A stretch of DNA of 64,000 nucleotides from Lineus longissimus. Lineage: Eukaryota > Nemertea > Pilidiophora > Heteronemertea > Lineidae. The stretch covers positions 14,495,501 to 14,559,500 of the forward strand of contig NC_088323.1 of NCBI RefSeq assembly GCF_910592395.1, read 5' to 3'. Positions 45,302-57,002 of this stretch are shown here, piece after piece; position 1 is the stretch's first letter, and each line of letters opens with the position of its first letter. The notes below the pieces were generated by a model. It ran no database searches, was not told the DNA's origin, and saw only the letters and a program-made list of their open reading frames with translations. The position numbers and the translations under genes were made by a program.

Positions 45302-45834
45302 TGCGCTCAGCGCAAACCAATACGGAGAAAAGGGTTCGAATAAATACGATTACTTAACTGTCGTAAAGAACCTTCCTCGAAATCGAAAGAACGTCCAAGA
45401 TTCCCCAAAAGTTAAAGATGAAATTTTGTAGACAACGTGATAATGAATCTTGAACTACTTCTCTCGAATGAGGTAGACACGCGCGGCGATGTCCCCTAAG
45501 TAGGATAGTATGAGTCATGACAGACGTGACCCCAAATGATCGATAGGCCTACTAGCCAAACTGGAGCATCTTAGCATAAAACCTATTATGATGGATGTCT
45601 CCCTCATAATATATATTACTATATTTCTTCCTTTTTAAAATCACTACGATAAGCTAATACATCAGCCTAGTTACTCAAAGTTAGTCCGAATAATACAAAA
45701 ATAATTGATTTAGCTACATGTAAAACCAGTAGACATAGGATCATAAAAACAGTTCGAAGTTATTCTTAATGAATAGCCAAACTAAACACTGTATAATGGG
45801 ACGGTCAATATCTGTGGGGAGGTTAAGAATATAT
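45302..45834. other. Non-coding stretch
   Basis: AT-rich, no gene. The last 80 bp are the inverted match to the flank of minisatellite array 1 (21941-22020). Confidence 0.4.
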
Positions 45835-45924
45835 TTAGGTGAAACAGAATCAGACGGAACAGGAATTAGGTGAAACAGGAATTAGGCGATACAAGAAGAG
45901 GCGAAACAGGAATCGGCGAAACAC
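45835..45924 (-). repeat. 15-bp minisatellite array 4
   Basis: Diverged units AGGTGAAACAGGAATT, AGGCGATACAAGAAG and AGGCGAAACAGGAATC. Shorter than the other arrays. The left flank is shared with array 1 in inverted orientation. Confidence 0.8.
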
Positions 45925-45929
45925 CATAC

Positions 45930-46581
45930 ACCATATTCCTGTGAAAACTAGTCCTCGTCCGCACTTCCATGATAGATTCGCACCACTAAATGAGCGTTGT
46001 GTGATCATTTGTCTTCCTTCCGCTAAGATTAAAGAGACTCAGGCACGCTATAATCTATCCGAAAATTTAGCTCTCGTAACGGGTGATGATCCCGAACTTT
46101 TCCCTGTCAAAGTCCTACGGAAAACGGTCATCAACTGCTCCTTTGTCAAAACAGAATATCTGAAATTCTTGGAGAGTGCAGAAAATGTTTCCTGCAACGA
46201 ATTCTACATGTTGAAAACGCACTGGACTTTCCGTCCCTTCTTTTGACTGCGGTATTAGCCGACGCAAAGAACATAAACAAACATGCTGACATTGCTAGGC
46301 TGAATATGCTGATAATTGCTGTTAACAATAAAGAAGTAAGTGCAGTAAAACCTTTACTGAATCAGCGGTACAGCTGTTTTGTGGCTGCTCATCAGTCTAC
46401 TCTGCTAACCGGGATAAATTCAGGGAGACCGTTGTCAACAACGACTTCCCAGCCGGACTTAGCGCCACATTGTGGAACATGGATGCCAGCTAGCTCAGAG
46501 GGGCCACAACTGGGGGTGGACTTCGGCATCAATACATGTTTTTTATTCTTAAGGTCGGTAATTGAATGCTGGGTCAACTAA
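45930..46581 (+). CDS. Two adjoining unrecognised open frames
   Basis: The first frame (to 46246) reads FHDRFAPLNERCVIICLPSA, YNLSENLALVTGDDPELFPV, KTEYLKFLESAENVSCNEFY; the second (46243-46581) overlaps by four bases and reads LADAKNINKHADIARLNMLI, EVSAVKPLLNQ, STTTSQPDLAPHCGTWMPAS. Composition looks protein-like rather than random. I recognise no family. They may be two parts of one decayed gene, possibly the gag or upstream pol of the BEL/Pao fragment that follows. Confidence 0.25.
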
Positions 46582-46660
46582 CTTTTGACAGGGGCCAGCT
46601 CCTGCACTGTATCACTTGTCGGAGCGACGACATGCATGTATTTGTAGACACCGTAGAGCT
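46567..46660 (+). repeat. Short dispersed segment shared with 62536-62612
   Basis: Begins ATGCTGGGTCAACTAACTTT and continues CAGGGGCCAGCTCCTGCACT. The second copy starts exactly where the segmental duplication ends (62534). Confidence 0.75.
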
Positions 46661-46739
46661 ATGTTGTGTGTATGTTTTATTTTGTTTTACTTCAAATGTA
46701 ACAACCTTAGGGGTTGATGCTAACTGTTTCTCCGGTACA

Positions 46740-47255
46740 GGCTCATCGCTGGGGCCTAAATTGAGGCCCTCTCTCAGTATGTCCTCATCCAACATCATGT
46801 TGCTGGCTTAGGCTCCAACTCCTCTAAAACTGCTGTTCTAGTGTCGGACACCTTAATCTGACCAAGAGGCTGGTTCTGAGCTCGTTGGTGGGAATTTTCG
46901 ATGTTTTAGGCTTCGTGGCGCCAGTCATCATTGTCGCAAAAAAACCTGGCTACAGGAGCTGTGTGGAAAGACAAATACCGATGGGACCAGAGCCTTCCCG
47001 AACCTGTCGCACAGAAGTGGATGGATTTGCTCAAAAGAGTGCAGAATCTGAAAACATTCAAAGTCGAAAGATGTTTAACTCCACCAGGATGCGCAGGATA
47101 TTCAATACTGGTCATCTTTCGCGACGCAAGCGAAAGTGAATTCGGCAATGTTGCGTATATGCGATGGAAACCATAAGATCGGTACCAAACACGATTCGTC
47201 ATCGCAAAAATCGAGGGTCGCCCCGGTGAAACCACTTACGTTTGCATCTGAAATC
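46740..47255 (+). pseudogene. BEL/Pao pol fragment (peptidase-A17/RNase H region)
   Basis: Plus-strand frames give VGIFDVLGFVAPVIIVAKKP (the LFDPLGFLAP-type motif after RT), then in another frame WKDKYRWDQSLPEPVAQKWM, LKTFKVERCLTPPG, ILVIFRDASESEFGNVAYMR (RNase H Asp). After a stop come RYQTRFVIAKIEGRPGETT. This order is typical of BEL/Pao elements. The piece is internal, with no LTR or integrase near, so it is a small relic in the opposite orientation to the one at 22.7-24.6 kb. Confidence 0.85.
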
Positions 47256-47329
47256 AAATACTAGTAATAAATACAGTGCTCTGCATAAGTTTTAGGAATA
47301 CCTCCCCAAATCCCTCTCATTTCCAATTG

Positions 47330-50300
47330 ACATGATTGACCCTTTCCATCCTCAGGCCATTGTGTAATTTACCTTCTTCTGTTTGCTCTCTTTGTGTGCT
47401 CCTCTATTGATAAAGAATTAGAGGTATCCAGTCAAACTGCAGACTTGCTTCAGTTTGCATGTTAAAAAACATAACTCGAGATTTTTAAAATTATTCTTGG
47501 ATGTTATGTAATCTCTCATTGTTTACTCCTGAGTTAACAGTTAACGGGGATTGTCCTTAGTTTGTATGTCAAATCACACCAGACTTATAGCTATTTATCT
47601 TCAGTCTTGAGTTTGCTATTACATTTTGGATCTAATGACTTTGCAGATAAAGTGATCTTGTCGCCTGCATTCTGGTTGTTACTTTGTCATCAAAATACCA
47701 ATTCGGGATGAATGGAGATAATAATTAAACACCACAGAATCTCTTTTCATGCAACAGCAATTATAAGGACATTTTGTCTTGTATTTCCATAACCACAATC
47801 AATATGTGATCAGCTAGGCCTGTTGTTGAAGGAACACAGCCCACGAAAATGGAGGACCCTTTAATATGAGGACTGAGTTGAATTCACATGATATTTATAT
47901 CCCTCCTTCCTTTAACTGATTCTCGCCCTTCCCCAACTGTGCTCCTTTCCTGAAAATTGCTTCGTTTGTTTCGCAAAACCTTTCACTCATTGCACCTTTC
48001 TTGAAAACAAATTATCCTGTCATAATACTGACTGTTCCCCGATTGCATGTGAAATCACCTGATATAAACCTTGCTTCTCCTGTGTTGTGTATGCTGTAAT
48101 TCGTATCTCTTCGTGGTGTCTCCTCCATGGTTGAGACAGTTCAAACAGAGGTTGTGACAAGGACACCCATGTCCTCCAGTTAGTGACTGTCTCCTAGAAG
48201 ACAAGTAAGACTGTTCCAAGATTGAGACAGGATGTGCCACATGATAATTGGTTGAATGACAGGAACGGGAAAGGTGTTTGCAGTAAAATGTAAGCAATAT
48301 GTAAATGGGCTAACTAGCCATAAGGAGATAAACTGATCTGGCCTAAGATTACGCTGCTAGATAACTATGGCAACACTTTCTTTGCACTAGCCATGAAGAC
48401 AATGAGGCAGACGACAAGATATCCATCACAGATCACACCGACTCGGAGATGTGATAAAGACATGATAAAGACACTGAGCGACTTTTGTTTGAAATAAGAA
48501 TAATAATAGGACCCAAAATGTAAAATTATGTACAGACAATGCAGCGAAGATGCTTTGAGTATTAACAAGAAGCAGCTGTGTAATAAAGGAGCGATGAAAA
48601 AACATGGAGTGGGGCAAAGACCGCCTACGGATGCGACCCAGAATGGGAAAACGACATGGCACAACCAGGAGAGCAAAACAGGAAAGTGAGTGGAGGTGGG
48701 AAAGAACATAACAGCATGGCCTTGCTTTCAAGAAATAAATATTTGGAATGACCCTGTAATGTGGGTCAAGAGATGCGAAGCAACACCCAGGTTTATTGGA
48801 TCTCTCAGGTCATGCGCCTGAGAAAAGAAATTTAGTTGGAACAGGCATGTGCAGCCAGTGACCTGAGAGCGGGAATTTGCATGGTAATTAGCGATCCTGG
48901 AAGGCCGCGCCAAAAATACAATCCACAAATGACTTTTCTTTAGCAGGAGCTTGCACCATTCAATGCTAAATGAGCATTGTCCTCAGTTTGAATGTAAAAG
49001 ACCTAAGATTTTTAATGTCCATTCTTTGATTACTCTTGTTCTTTGCTCCTCAGTTAGCATATACATGTACTTCAATAAAAGAACTGTCCTTGGTTGGCAT
49101 GTGAAAACACATCAGAATATTTCTTTGGCTTACTTTGTGTGCTCCTTACTTAAAAATAAATTTGCAGATAGTCAAAGGGAATACTGTCCTCTGTTTGGAT
49201 TTAAAATCACCCCACATTTCTTCTCCTTCCCCTGTTTTTTTAGCAGATATCCAAACAAAGGAGGACTTTCCTTAGTTTCCATATCTCAATTCACAACAGA
49301 TTAATCGCCCCTTGGCTCATACTGCGGGCTTCTTACTACTAGTATTAATTGATTCAAAGATATCCACACAAAAGGACTGCCGGTTCAAAATCGCATCAGA
49401 CGTTTGTCCCTTCGTCAGTGTTATATAAGCTCTCTTTGTTAGCATGGTTGGTTCCTTTTGAACAACAGTATGCAGAAAGCTACTCAAAATGTGTACTGTT
49501 CGCAGTTTGCATGCTGAACCTCATATTAATTTTGCTTTCATTAGTTTTTCTTAGCCATCATTGTTTGCTCCATTCTTGAACACCAGCTTGCAAAAATCAA
49601 AGAAGAAGGAGGACTGTCCCTAGTTAGCATTTTAATCGCACTCAATTGTTAATCTCCATTCTTGGATTTTTCTCTTAACTCTTATTGTATGATGCTGCGA
49701 TAGCAGATATGCACTTTAATTGGGACTTTTAGTTTCCATGTCTAATCACACCTGATTGATCACCCTTCTTCAATTTTGCATTTTTCTAATTTTGCACTCC
49801 CGCCTTGAAAATATTTTTTTGTGTTTGCTTTCGCGATTTGCACCTTTCCTGAAAATGAATTTGCATATATCTTGTCAAAATGTGGACTTACCCCATTTGC
49901 AGGAAAAAATATCTCATGATAATTTTGATTCCTGTGTTTTGCATTGTCTGTCACTGTTCACTCCTTCCTTGAATATCAGCTTGCGCGGGTCCATGCAAAA
50001 GGAGCACTGTCTTCAGTTTGAATGTGAAAACACATAAGATTTCTTATGTCCATTCTTTGATTACTCTTGTTGTTTTCTCCTCAGTTAGCAGATATCTAAT
50101 GAAAGACAACTGCCATAATTGTGCATGTCAAACACTATCATCACCCTTCTCTAACATTTCATTGGCTTTAATTGTGTGCTACTCTCTTGAATATTCATTT
50201 GCAGTCATCTAGTAAAAATGTGGTCTGTCCTGCAGTTTGCTTGTCAAAATAACATCATATTGATTTCCCTTTCTGTTCTATGTTAGATCTCAATGATTGC

Positions 50301-51910
50301 TCGTTTCTTGAATACATGCATGCAAAAGGAGGACGGTCCGCAGTTTGCATATAAAAACAAAATGGAATTCTTAAATGTGCATTCTACGACCAATGGTTTC
50401 TCTCAGTGTTTGCTTCTGAGCACCAGATATCCACCTAAACAAGGACAAGCTATGGTTTGCATGCCAATTTATCAGATTAATCACCCTTCTTCAGTTCTGC
50501 ATTGGCTCAAAATTGTGTGCTACTTTCTTAAAAATGAAAAGGTGGATGTTCAATCAAAAGGAAAACTGTCCAAAGTTTGCATGTGAAATCACCTCATACT
50601 TATTTTTTTACCTCAGTTCTGTAGTTTAAGTCTTGATTGTGCGCTGCCTTCTTGAACTTACACCAGCTTCCACAAATCCATGAAAGGGACGTTGTTGTCA
50701 GTTTGCACGTGAAAACACATTAGATTTTTAATTCCTTTTTAAAGTATTGTACATATGTTCTGTAGCCTCTCACTGTTTGCCTCGTGGCTTAGCTTTTTAA
50801 AATAGTTTCCATGTCAAATCACTTCAAATTAATCGATCTTAGGCTTACTTTGCGCGCTCCTTTCTAATTAGTTTGTCAACACCAAATGGGGACTATCTTT
50901 ACTTTAAATTGCATCAGATTTATGCCCCTTCTTTAGTGTTATTTCAGCTCTCTTTGTTAGTTCCTCAATTGAGCCGAAATTGGCTTAAAAAGGAGACATG
51001 TTCTCAGTATGCATCATGAAATCACCTCACAATACTGTTTCGTCCACTGATTTCTGTTAGCTGTGATCCATTTTAACATCAGCTTGCACAAACCCATGAA
51101 AAAGGAGGACTGTTCTTAGTTTGCATGTGAAACACATCAGATTAATCTCCTTTCTTAAAATAATATCGCGTCAAAAGGGGGCTCCCTTCCGGAAAATGAC
51201 TTGTGTTGCCTAACTTTCATTCATTTTACCTTTCTTGAAAACGAAGTTGCAGATATCCCGTCTAAATGCGGACTACTTGTGAAATCACTGGATACAATTT
51301 TTGCTTCTTGCTTTGTGTCAGCTGCGAGCTTGGACAAACCAATGCGAAAGGAGGACTGCCCTCAGTTTGAATGTAAAACACAAAATATTTCGAATGCCTA
51401 TGCTTAATTTTCTCTCATTGTTTGCTTTCGAGGTAGCAGATCTACATTTAAAAAATAACAGTCATGTCAAAACACTTCAGACTTATCTTATCACCCTTCT
51501 TCAACTTTGCGATGGCTTTAATCGCGTGCTCCTTTCTTGAAATTTGAATGAATGAATTTGCGTGCGGTAGGCTATATTCAATTTAGTCAAAACGAAGACA
51601 GTCCTCAGTTTACATGTGAAATCCCATCACATCGATTTTTTTTACTGTATGTGGTGTTAGCTGCCATTGTTTTCTCCCTCTCGAACATCAGTTTACAATA
51701 ATCTATCCAAAAAGAGGTTTGTCCGCAGTTCGCACGATGAAACAAATTTGGCTTGTAATGTCCATTCTACGATTTGTATGTCAACCTTCATTCTGACAAA
51801 TCGGAGCATTTCCCTTCCATTCTGCTACATTTCGTGTGCCGACGATGCCCTCCTTGATCGAAATGCTTTATTTGGCGCTACGATCGCTCCATGGCCGGCT
51901 GACTGAGGAC
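47330..51910. repeat. Degenerate satellite-like tandem tract (copy 2)
   Basis: Same loose unit as 1-1735, but much longer here, because 47330-49814 lies left of the part duplicated in the window. Landmarks such as CAGTTTGCATGTGAAAT recur near 47455, 48960, 49500, 50571, 50700, 51119 and 51364. No gene. The tract at about 48100-48930 is less repetitive and holds nothing recognised. Confidence 0.55.
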
Positions 51911-53137
51911 AATTATTGTATCAATGGGCACCTTCTATGGGCATCCTTCCTACCGAGGACTAGGCTGACTCCACATTGCATAATATAACAGCACCTTTCG
52001 GCAACTGAAACCCCTTTAAAGGATGTAGTGCGAGTTCAGCCTTTTCAGCAGGCATCACCTATTGCAGGAATTTAACAGCATTATCAACCTTTTTGTAGCG
52101 TGAGACCCCGTTAAATGATGAACTGAATTTGGAGGTCACCATAAGGAGAGTGTTGGGACACACTCAACCCAGTCTGACTTCACCTTTAAAACAAAATTTG
52201 CAATTCTTCGTTTTAACTAAGCTAAATCTCCGGTCCAGGTTTTATACCTAACCCAACTCATTTCTTGTTTTACAAATCTCTTTTCTCATTAAATTTCATT
52301 TCTCAATTTACAAGATTTCATTTCTTGATTTCTTGGTTTACAGACACCCAACTACATGTATGTCCTCGGTTATATTGTGAAATGTGCGTTTGGTCAGTGA
52401 CCAGACCCTCACGACTATGTCGACTATCGCTAGCGGCAGTGGACAAAAAGCTGGTACACGTTAGTATCAAGCAATTTTCCTTTACTGTGGCATCAGAAGG
52501 AACACGTTGCATCCTTCCTGGTAGAGTCAACCAACAATACTGGATGATGTCCCCCACTTCTTCGTCATTCCCCACTATAGTATCTTTCCAATCTGTTCTG
52601 GTGAATGTTTCTTTCGTTACTTCAGGTCACGATCAGCCCACCTTCGCAATCAAATCACATACGGCAACGTTCCTGTATCCCGCCTTTATTTATTCGGCCA
52701 ATTGCCAGTTATCAATCCGAAGAGATCCTTTCCGAGCTCATACTCATACACGGCAGGCTTTCTCTATCTCTTCTCTCATCAATACATATTGGTGATGATA
52801 TGTAGACCCTAACCTACTTAGTGTTGGACTCCCTCTGGAAAGTTGGAACGTTGGTGGGCAGCCAGATGCAGCTTAATGACTGGACATCTGGTGCACAGGC
52901 TACGCTTTCCGAGAGCATATTCCACTGTTTGATGGTTCGTTGGAGGAAGCTGTTGCTATTTATGACACCAAGAAAGAATTGATTGGTAACACCATTTTTA
53001 GAGATCAACTGTATATTTTCATGAGTCTAGCTTGCGCCACTACCGTGTCTTCGTCAGGATTGAGGAAACGTACTACAACAACCGATTAAAGAGTACAGGA
53101 ATTACACAATAAACAAGATAAGAATGAAAAGAGTAAA
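49815..53137 (+). repeat. Segmental duplication, block a, copy 2
   Basis: Counterpart of 1-3012, with small indels. It has about 410 bp extra (49985-50395) equal to a few satellite units, and lacks about 48 bp after 51957. Homology stops near 53137 at the LINE insertion. Confidence 0.9.
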
Positions 53138-53149
53138 AATGACTTTTTT

Positions 53150-54050
53150 CCTAGTATAAACCACGCAGGGCAAAGCCCAATACTCCATTACCGTACCAGA
53201 ACGAACATTGTCCAAGTGATGTACCGATTAAAATAGGTGATGCTGCTATCAGCCCCAGTGTGTCTGCAAGAAATCTAGGAGATATTTTTGACAATCAACT
53301 TTCATTTCATAACCATATTGCAACCTCCGCAACATTGCATCAGTTAAAAAGTATCTTCCAGTTGAACTTCTCACTAGTCTTGTCCATGCATTCATAACAT
53401 CACGTCTTGACTTCTGCAACTCTTTATTTTATGGTCTACATTCATACGAAATCAGTCGGTTGCAGAAACTGCAAAATCAGGCAGCAAGACTTATTACCAA
53501 CACTAAAAAGTATGATCACATTACTCCGGTTCTCAAACATCTTCACTGGCTGCCAGTTGCACAAAGAATTCATTTTAAGGTGCTAATTTTTGCTTTCAGA
53601 GCCGTGCACGGCACAGGCCCCGACTATCTTTCGCTCCAAGGCCAGGGTCACCAGAGACACACAAGGGCATCTGTTGCCCCGACCCTGGCTTGGCAATTTG
53701 CAAAGAAAAAGACAGCGGGAGATAGAGCTTTCGGGATCTGTGCCCCACGTCTCTGGAATGCCCTTCCAACTTTTATCCGTAACATTCAATGTTTTAAATG
53801 TTTTAAATCTGCCCTCAAGACCCACCTTTTCAGTGAGGCGTATGTTTTAACTTAATTTCCTGTGTGCAAATATGTTTTAATAAGTATGTTTTATTGTGTA
53901 AATGCACTTCACTGTACAGCGCCACTGACAATTAATTTTAAAGTGGCGCTATATAAATAAATAAATAATTATTATTATAATATATTAAATTAAATTATTA
54001 TTATTATTATTATTATTATTATAATTATTATTATTGTTATTATTAAATGA
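53150..54050 (+). pseudogene. 3' fragment of L2-like LINE
   Basis: Plus strand. Frames shift from IGDAAISPSVSARNLGDIFD (53240-53300) through a damaged stretch to LQKLQNQAARLITNTKKYDH, LKHLHWLPVAQRIHFKVLIF and FGICAPRLWNALPTFI (53460-53855), all C-terminal RT motifs of the L2/CR1 group. It ends with GTGGCGCTATATAAATAAAT and a long (ATT)n tract (53960-54060), the typical 3' terminus. The RT core is missing. Confidence 0.85.
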
Positions 54051-54148
54051 TTATTATTACATCATTTACTTAATAGTCAACACAATACACATGCCGGATT
54101 ACATCAATATTGCCTACGCCAATACGTAGCATTTCGCTGTTTATTAAC

Positions 54149-54620
54149 CTAAGATTCCACATCCTCCGCCCCGGCGCCCAGTTGCTCTGCAATCATTCGT
54201 CTAATAACTTCTATCCCAGTACGCTTACTGCGTCTAAGCACAGCAGATTCATCACGTGACTTATCATCCAACACAGTAATTTTGACATTTGCTCTGATCT
54301 CCAAAGGGTACAACTTTGAAATTGCTCTACTAGTGTAACCATTGCCACTTGTTATCATGGCCGCTCTGACTCTACCGTCAGAACCAATCAACAATTCGGT
54401 TACTATGCCTAATTTCCACCGTGAGCGGAAAACGTTGTCTTCAAATACCTGCACGACGTCTCCTACGCTAAGGTCTCACTAGCCGGTGAGGAGGCCAGGC
54501 CTACCTGCCTCCAAAAATGACGCGACCTCATTTCATGCATACCCCTGTTCCAGCGGCTGTAGACATGGCAGTTACTCTCACACAAACCTATACATTTCTG
54601 AATAGCTTGTCTCTTGTAGA
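54149..54620 (-). pseudogene. BEL/Pao 3' pol end (DUF5641-type domain)
   Basis: The minus-strand frame 54149-54478 reads SVGDVVQVFEDNVFRSRWKL, GIVTELLIGSDGRVRAAMI, SRAISKLYPLE, the G-D-V-V, W-x-L-G-x-V, D-G-x-V-R-x-A and K-L-x-P-L-E pattern of the domain that closes BEL/Pao integrase polyproteins. Upstream in another frame are SRWNRGMHEMRSRHFWRQVG and SSPASETL. The preceding integrase core is not present. It borders the left arm of the foldback element. Confidence 0.8.
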
Positions 54621-54735
54621 ATACATCTGACCAAGTTTCAACGTCGTCTAGACATACAGTCATGCATAGACTGATGCAGCACAATGCATGAGACACACTG
54701 TATGTTAAGGCAAATTTGAAAAATTTCACGTTTAT

Positions 54736-55790
54736 ATGGCAAGCCAAAGCGGAAAAAATGCAGAACTTAATTTGTACGTATAAGAACACAAATTAAACGT
54801 CAGGACCTTAATTTTTCTGTCAGGACCTTTATTTTTCTGATCTAAATTCTCCTTTTTCATTACTTAAAAAAATCATATCATAAACAAATTGAAGGGCCTA
54901 CCATAGAATTAAAGTTTTTTCATCTTGGTTTCGTCATTTCATCCGTAAATTTTTCCATAAAGCGTTAAAAATATCATGTCAAAAATGTTTTTCACATAAG
55001 AATTTTTCATTTCGTAAAGATATTTTTTCATAATAGGAAATTTTTCGTTTAGGAAAAATATTTCATCATATCAGCAATTTTTCGTTCACCAAAATATTTT
55101 TCACATCAGGACCGGAGCACGTGACCTTCCAGGAGCACGTGATCAGTCAGGAGCACGTGACCACAAAATTTGCTGACGTCACGTTTTGGGGGTTGCCTCG
55201 GCCGCAAAACGAGGCAGAGACCATAAGAATTGAATTTCATCATGTGGATGTCGTTTTGTGCCATTTATACCATGTATATTATCGGTACACGACTTAGATT
55301 TCGGGAGGAATTGAATGATACAGGAGGATTACAGTATTAAGCATGGAATCATTTTTGCAACACGACAATAGTACCAAACGTGACGTCATCAATTTTTGCG
55401 GTCACGTGCTCCTGGAAGGTCACGTGCTCCTGGTATGAAAATGTTTTTACTGAACGAAAAAATTTCTGATATGATAAAAATATTTGTATGATAAACATTT
55501 TTCTATATACATAAAATGTATTTACTAAACGAAAAAAAAATTGATATGAAAAGTCTTTTTACAGAACGAAATATTTTTGACATGATCGATGATAGTTTAC
55601 GGATAGGAAAATATGAAGCCATGATGAATAAAAAGCTCTTTTAAAATTGTTTTATGATATGATTTTGTTTTAAAGTATGGAAAAAAGGAGATTTAGATAA
55701 GAAAATTAAAGGTCCTGACGTTAAATTCGTGTTCTTATGCGTACAAATGAAGTCCTGCATTTTTTCCGCTTTGGCTTGCCATACCTTTAT
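54736..55790. mobile_element. Large foldback element, about 420-450-bp arms
   Basis: Bases 54736-55185 are the diverged reverse complement of 55370-55790, with a spacer of about 185 bp. The outer arm starts ATGGCAAGCCAAAGCGGAAA (left) and is matched on the right at 55768-55790. Inner arms hold AGGAGCACGTGAC repeats (three left, two right) and TGACGTCA next to them; the middle of each arm is AT-rich with TTTTTCGTT/TTTCAT motifs. No ORF. A non-autonomous foldback transposon or an inverted duplication. Confidence 0.85.
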
Positions 55791-56470
55791 GCCTTATAAC
55801 TTCAAGATTAACAAGGATGGTGAAAAACAATTTTCATACACATTTACTCATCACTTCGAGAAAGCCAACTGTCGACTATTTCAATCTTTTATATAAAAAT
55901 AGGCTGTCGTTGTGGCTTTTGTTTGAGTTTTGCCCTCGAAATTGTACCTTGAGAACATGTGCAATCTCACAGGAACCAGTCGATGTCAACATCCTGTTGA
56001 GCTATAAATGTCATGCGGGGCCCGCTCAACGCGTAAGTGCACAGAAGAAACTGGTATTTTCCTCAAATAATCGTCAGAGCTACCCCTTCACAAAAAACAT
56101 CGGACATTTACATTTGAACAAGTAGCAATAGGGATAGAGTAGGCCCATCTGTATCCATAGTAATCACTCGAGATTGAAGAACTCGTTTTTTGGGAGGGTA
56201 CAATCCCGACCTGATCACCACTGGCTAGTGAGACCTTAATGCACACATGATATCCTTCAAGCTGCATTTTATCTCAAATATGAAAACTAGATGCAATTAT
56301 AAGCACGGTGATATGTCACACCATGGGTTAACAACAATAGAAGAGGATAATATATGAACCATTTCAAAGTTGTATGCGTATTGCGCGATCGATGGATGAG
56401 TCGTGAACAAAGGTGATTTTCAGTCAAAACTGTCAAAAGTCAGATGTGGGCACATTGACTTCCAGTGGTC
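55791..56470. other. Non-coding stretch right of foldback
   Basis: A 102-codon frame (55817-56125) is not recognised. Near 56218-56237 GGCTAGTGAGACCTTA repeats, in inverted orientation, the BEL/Pao end at 54466-54485; the plus-strand frame there reads SPLASETL against SSPASETL, so a second, outward-facing remnant may lie here. Confidence 0.35.
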
Positions 56471-56626
56471 ACACTGTGTGCGTGTAAGTGTGTGTGTGTT
56501 TTTTTTTGGTTTGTTATTTGTTGTTTGTTTCTTTATGGTTATTTTTTATATTACACCTGACTGTTAGTTATTAATATTTCGTAATCTGTAACCTCACATG
56601 TCTTTTGTAGGAGGAATCAACTTATA

Positions 56627-56846
56627 TACCCTAAAGTCCTGCGAGAGAGAACGAATATTGCTGACATGTCCATATTTAATAATTGGGGCTCTTGGTCATT
56701 CTTGGATGGATCATCCCTGCATTATGTCTCCCTAGTTCAATAAGCTAGCCAAATTTGGCTGGGTGTAACAACGGGGGCTTTGATTTAGATTTGGCAACCT
56801 CTGCAAGGGAATAGCATCATTTTCTCTCTCGCGGGATATTAGGGTA
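56627..56846. mobile_element. TA-flanked MITE, 220 bp
   Basis: Ends are an imperfect 25-bp inverted repeat beginning TACCCTAAAGTCCTGCGAGA (left) with TACCCTAATATCCCGCGAGA from the right. TA lies directly on both sides. The duplicated copy 1 (near 7625) lacks it. A TA target suggests a Tc1/mariner-type parent. No ORF. Confidence 0.75.
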
Positions 56847-56903
56847 TATCTATTTATTGTATTTTGATATTTGGTTATCGACAGTATGTCTGTCTTGTTT
56901 CAG

Positions 56904-57002
56904 GACGGCTCTACGGCGCTAATGACCGTCTCCCAATTCGGTCAGCCTGATGTTGTAGATGTTTTATTGAAAGGTGGCGCAGAGGTTGACAAAGAGGACA
57001 AG
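56904..57002 (+). CDS. Ankyrin-repeat exon, copy 2
   Basis: Exactly 99 bp, phase 0, acceptor TTTCAG and donor GTAACA intact. Encodes DGSTALMTVSQFGQPDVVDV then LLKGGAEVDKEDK, one ankyrin repeat. Against the copy 1 exon the first helix has changed much more than the second (QKDHIG to QFGQPD), while the frame and splice sites are preserved. That argues the exon was under selection for some time after duplication. Confidence 0.7.

Noticed and set aside
47330-51910. CRISPR-like array
   Set aside because: Units are diverged, there are no constant repeats with unique spacers of fixed length, no cas genes, and the context is eukaryotic.
53590-53850. Alternative plus-strand frame over the LINE fragment
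   Set aside because: The other frame (53460-53855) carries the RT motifs.
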